The position numbers and the translations under genes were made by a program. A stretch of 64,000 nt of DNA from assembly GCF_900107405.1 (NCBI RefSeq), contig NZ_FNPV01000003.1:351580-415579 (forward strand), given 5' to 3'. Origin of the DNA: Tindallia californiensis. GTDB lineage: Bacteria; Bacillota; Clostridia; Peptostreptococcales; Tindalliaceae. Below, piece after piece: positions 63,801 to 64,000 of this stretch. Numbering within the stretch: the stretch's first letter is position 1; each line of letters starts with the position of its first letter. The notes under the pieces were generated by a model. It saw only the letters and a list, made by a program, of their open reading frames with translations. It was not told the DNA's origin and ran no database searches.

Positions 63801-64000
63801 GAAATCGTTTTTCCACCAGCATCTTTCAGCGTGGTTGCCACTTCTACTGTTACAGGCGAAAAAAAAGAAATCACCATCACCCAGTTTGACCGTTATGTAT
63901 CCCGTACCATTTCACTGCCCTCAGGACTAAACCCCGAAACAGTGACAACGGGAGTTGTTTATCATCCTGATGGCTCTTTCTCTCATGTCCCCACCACTAT
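60876..64000 (+). CDS. Large modular secreted surface protein (3' end beyond window)
   Basis: An open frame of at least 1041 codons with no stop before the window end. It has a signal peptide (about residues 1-28), a DNRLRE-like beta domain (about 30-210) and two Ig-like repeats (about 211-395; each with FSNxxxxWSxW). A cadherin-like beta-sandwich (about 508-600, LSDLALSSGTLDPAF), an InlB-type B repeat (about 700-778, YDANGATSG...FAGWNTQANG...YAQW) and a GGGS linker (about 787-811) follow. A further region of unknown fold comes last; S-layer homology anchors may lie beyond the window. Probable adhesin or wall-associated protein. The ATG at 60876 follows AAAGGAAA. Confidence 0.88.
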   Translation, partial: MHKKIFRVALCILLLLLITAGHSNSFASELIIDVERDKFVELDNYGLFLSYPDGVDPDTASPGPNNKIFVGYDPSFGMDIGVIGFDLSDINRNKTIKSAKLRFFVINNQPHSFITIYGSLVDGWAEYDTIIPNQDFLIVEGDTAYSINHQVQYDVTNYINMKASAGNQATFVISGPQSEFGYITFPDRSNIDPRYQNQFHKTHLIIEYELAPPTGTVSINEGATYTKNSSVILALSANASGAEPIEMRFSNDNLNWSNWESYSTSKTWTLSTGDGEKNVYVQYKNNEDILSVDEISDSIILDTTAPVGTIEINAGDTETTSANVTLSITADDGTGVGNISMQFSNNGTDWSQWKPVDDTYHWSVSDSYGMKTVYMRLKDALGNTSEAYSNTIRYKSIPVPHQNNTISGNINELLVFQAEDFLYDNGDGSPIQKIRITSLPVNGQLLLNNNSITVDQEILVEDIPLLTFLPEDHWSGITTFEWKCKDASNYSIISGEITISIAALPNNTNLSDLALSSGTLDPAFQSNTTSYTASVSNAVTSITVTPTAEDHLATIAVNGTPVTSGSASGAIALPVGTTTIQVVVTAQDGFTTKTYILEVLRRQPTSVTVSPASVTGHMDFTQTFTLSLEHETVTGAVYASDINLSGAFNDLTVDQVNHTSDTVTATLTGQLDQAGVGKIWIHENRLSNSTLPLNAEVIVTLLTISYDANGATSGTVPESRSCATGASITVSDNTGNLHKASHRFAGWNTQANGQGIHYTAGEVFYMGPSHLTLYAQWTATPSDTDNGGGSGGGSGGGSGGGSGGGSGGGSGGRSSSTTTDPAQPAVSPADDSMALRINGEAYVAGTERLTTVQGEQLVQLTVDTEKFLQLLDQVQESDKNNVLELLSATPNTTRLTALLPGEMLQKMAELNLDLAIVTENLTYTIPAKAINVADAASALGIDADSLEDMEIEVQITFLSKEKVKEMKKKAEENGYEIVFPPASFSVVATSTVTGEKKEITITQFDRYVSRTISLPSGLNPETVTTGVVYHPDGSFSHVPTT
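63237..63308 (+). repeat. Six tandem 12-bp repeats coding (GGSG) linker
   Basis: GGTGGTTCTGGC is repeated six times without change inside the surface-protein gene, encoding a flexible Gly-Ser hinge. The lack of synonymous variation suggests recent expansion by slippage. Confidence 0.95.

Overview
The window looks like a chromosomal segment of an anaerobic, amino-acid-fermenting Clostridia species of moderate-to-low GC. The sequence support is: strong AGGAGG-type ribosome binding sites; a hydroxyproline dehydratase / P5C reductase cluster; an [FeFe] hydrogenase; sigma-54 regulons; a SigV/RsiV pair; cobalamin and c-di-GMP riboswitches; and a Firmicutes-type ethanolamine microcompartment operon controlled by a two-component antiterminator. 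I see no rRNA, tRNA, CRISPR, transposase or integrase. Genus is not assignable from sequence alone; an Alkaliphilus/Tindallia-like relative is only a guess.

Region 1 (1-17.4 kb) is mainly sensing. It holds a dCache chemoreceptor, a PAS-GGDEF and a FIST-GGDEF diguanylate cyclase, a small XRE regulator with membrane partner under a long palindrome, and a zinc-ribbon membrane protein. A sigma-54 activator sits divergently from an M20 amidohydrolase and a YfcC-type carrier, and a -24/-12 promoter lies in front of that operon. Then come a DUF368 protein, an H-NOX chemoreceptor whose pocket has all the residues of the O2-binding subclass, and a PAS histidine kinase whose long leader carries tandem c-di-GMP-I riboswitch cores.

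Region 2 (17.4-28.5 kb) is metabolic and stress-related. It holds the hypE-hypD-proC operon for reduction of trans-4-hydroxyproline, a divergent XRE-cupin regulator with a possible leader attenuator, a HAD phosphatase, sigV-rsiV with an ECF-type promoter, and a secreted flavoprotein reductase plus FMN-binding lipoprotein behind a perfect consensus sigma-A promoter. Two zinc-ribbon proteins follow.

Region 3 (28.5-46.3 kb, all minus strand) is a complete ethanolamine operon: eutS-P-V-W-A-B-C-L-(BMC with nucleic-acid-binding-like tail)-E-M-T-pduL-(199 aa)-N-pduS-pduT-(97 aa)-H-Q-G. Leaders of eutS and eutA each carry two hexaloop hairpins overlapping a terminator, the expected EutV target. A cobalamin riboswitch with its own promoter and terminator lies just upstream. 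PduS- and PduT-like proteins suggest an electron route into the compartment for cobalamin reduction by EutT.

Region 4 (46.3-56 kb) is the most unusual. A sigma-54 activator with an N-terminal ferredoxin / hydrogenase-like sensor lies beside an operon of a NuoF-like protein without recognisable flavin or NADH motifs, an [FeFe] hydrogenase and an ECF-like membrane protein. That operon has a perfect -24/-12 promoter and three 18-bp palindromic sites upstream. Next to it is a MetNIQ-like importer operon ending in a DUF169 protein.

Region 5 (56-64 kb) is cell-surface oriented: a copper-amine-oxidase-N stalk protein, a 7TM-LytS-type kinase, three tandem phage-tail-collar-domain proteins without phage context, and a large modular secreted protein that runs off the window end.
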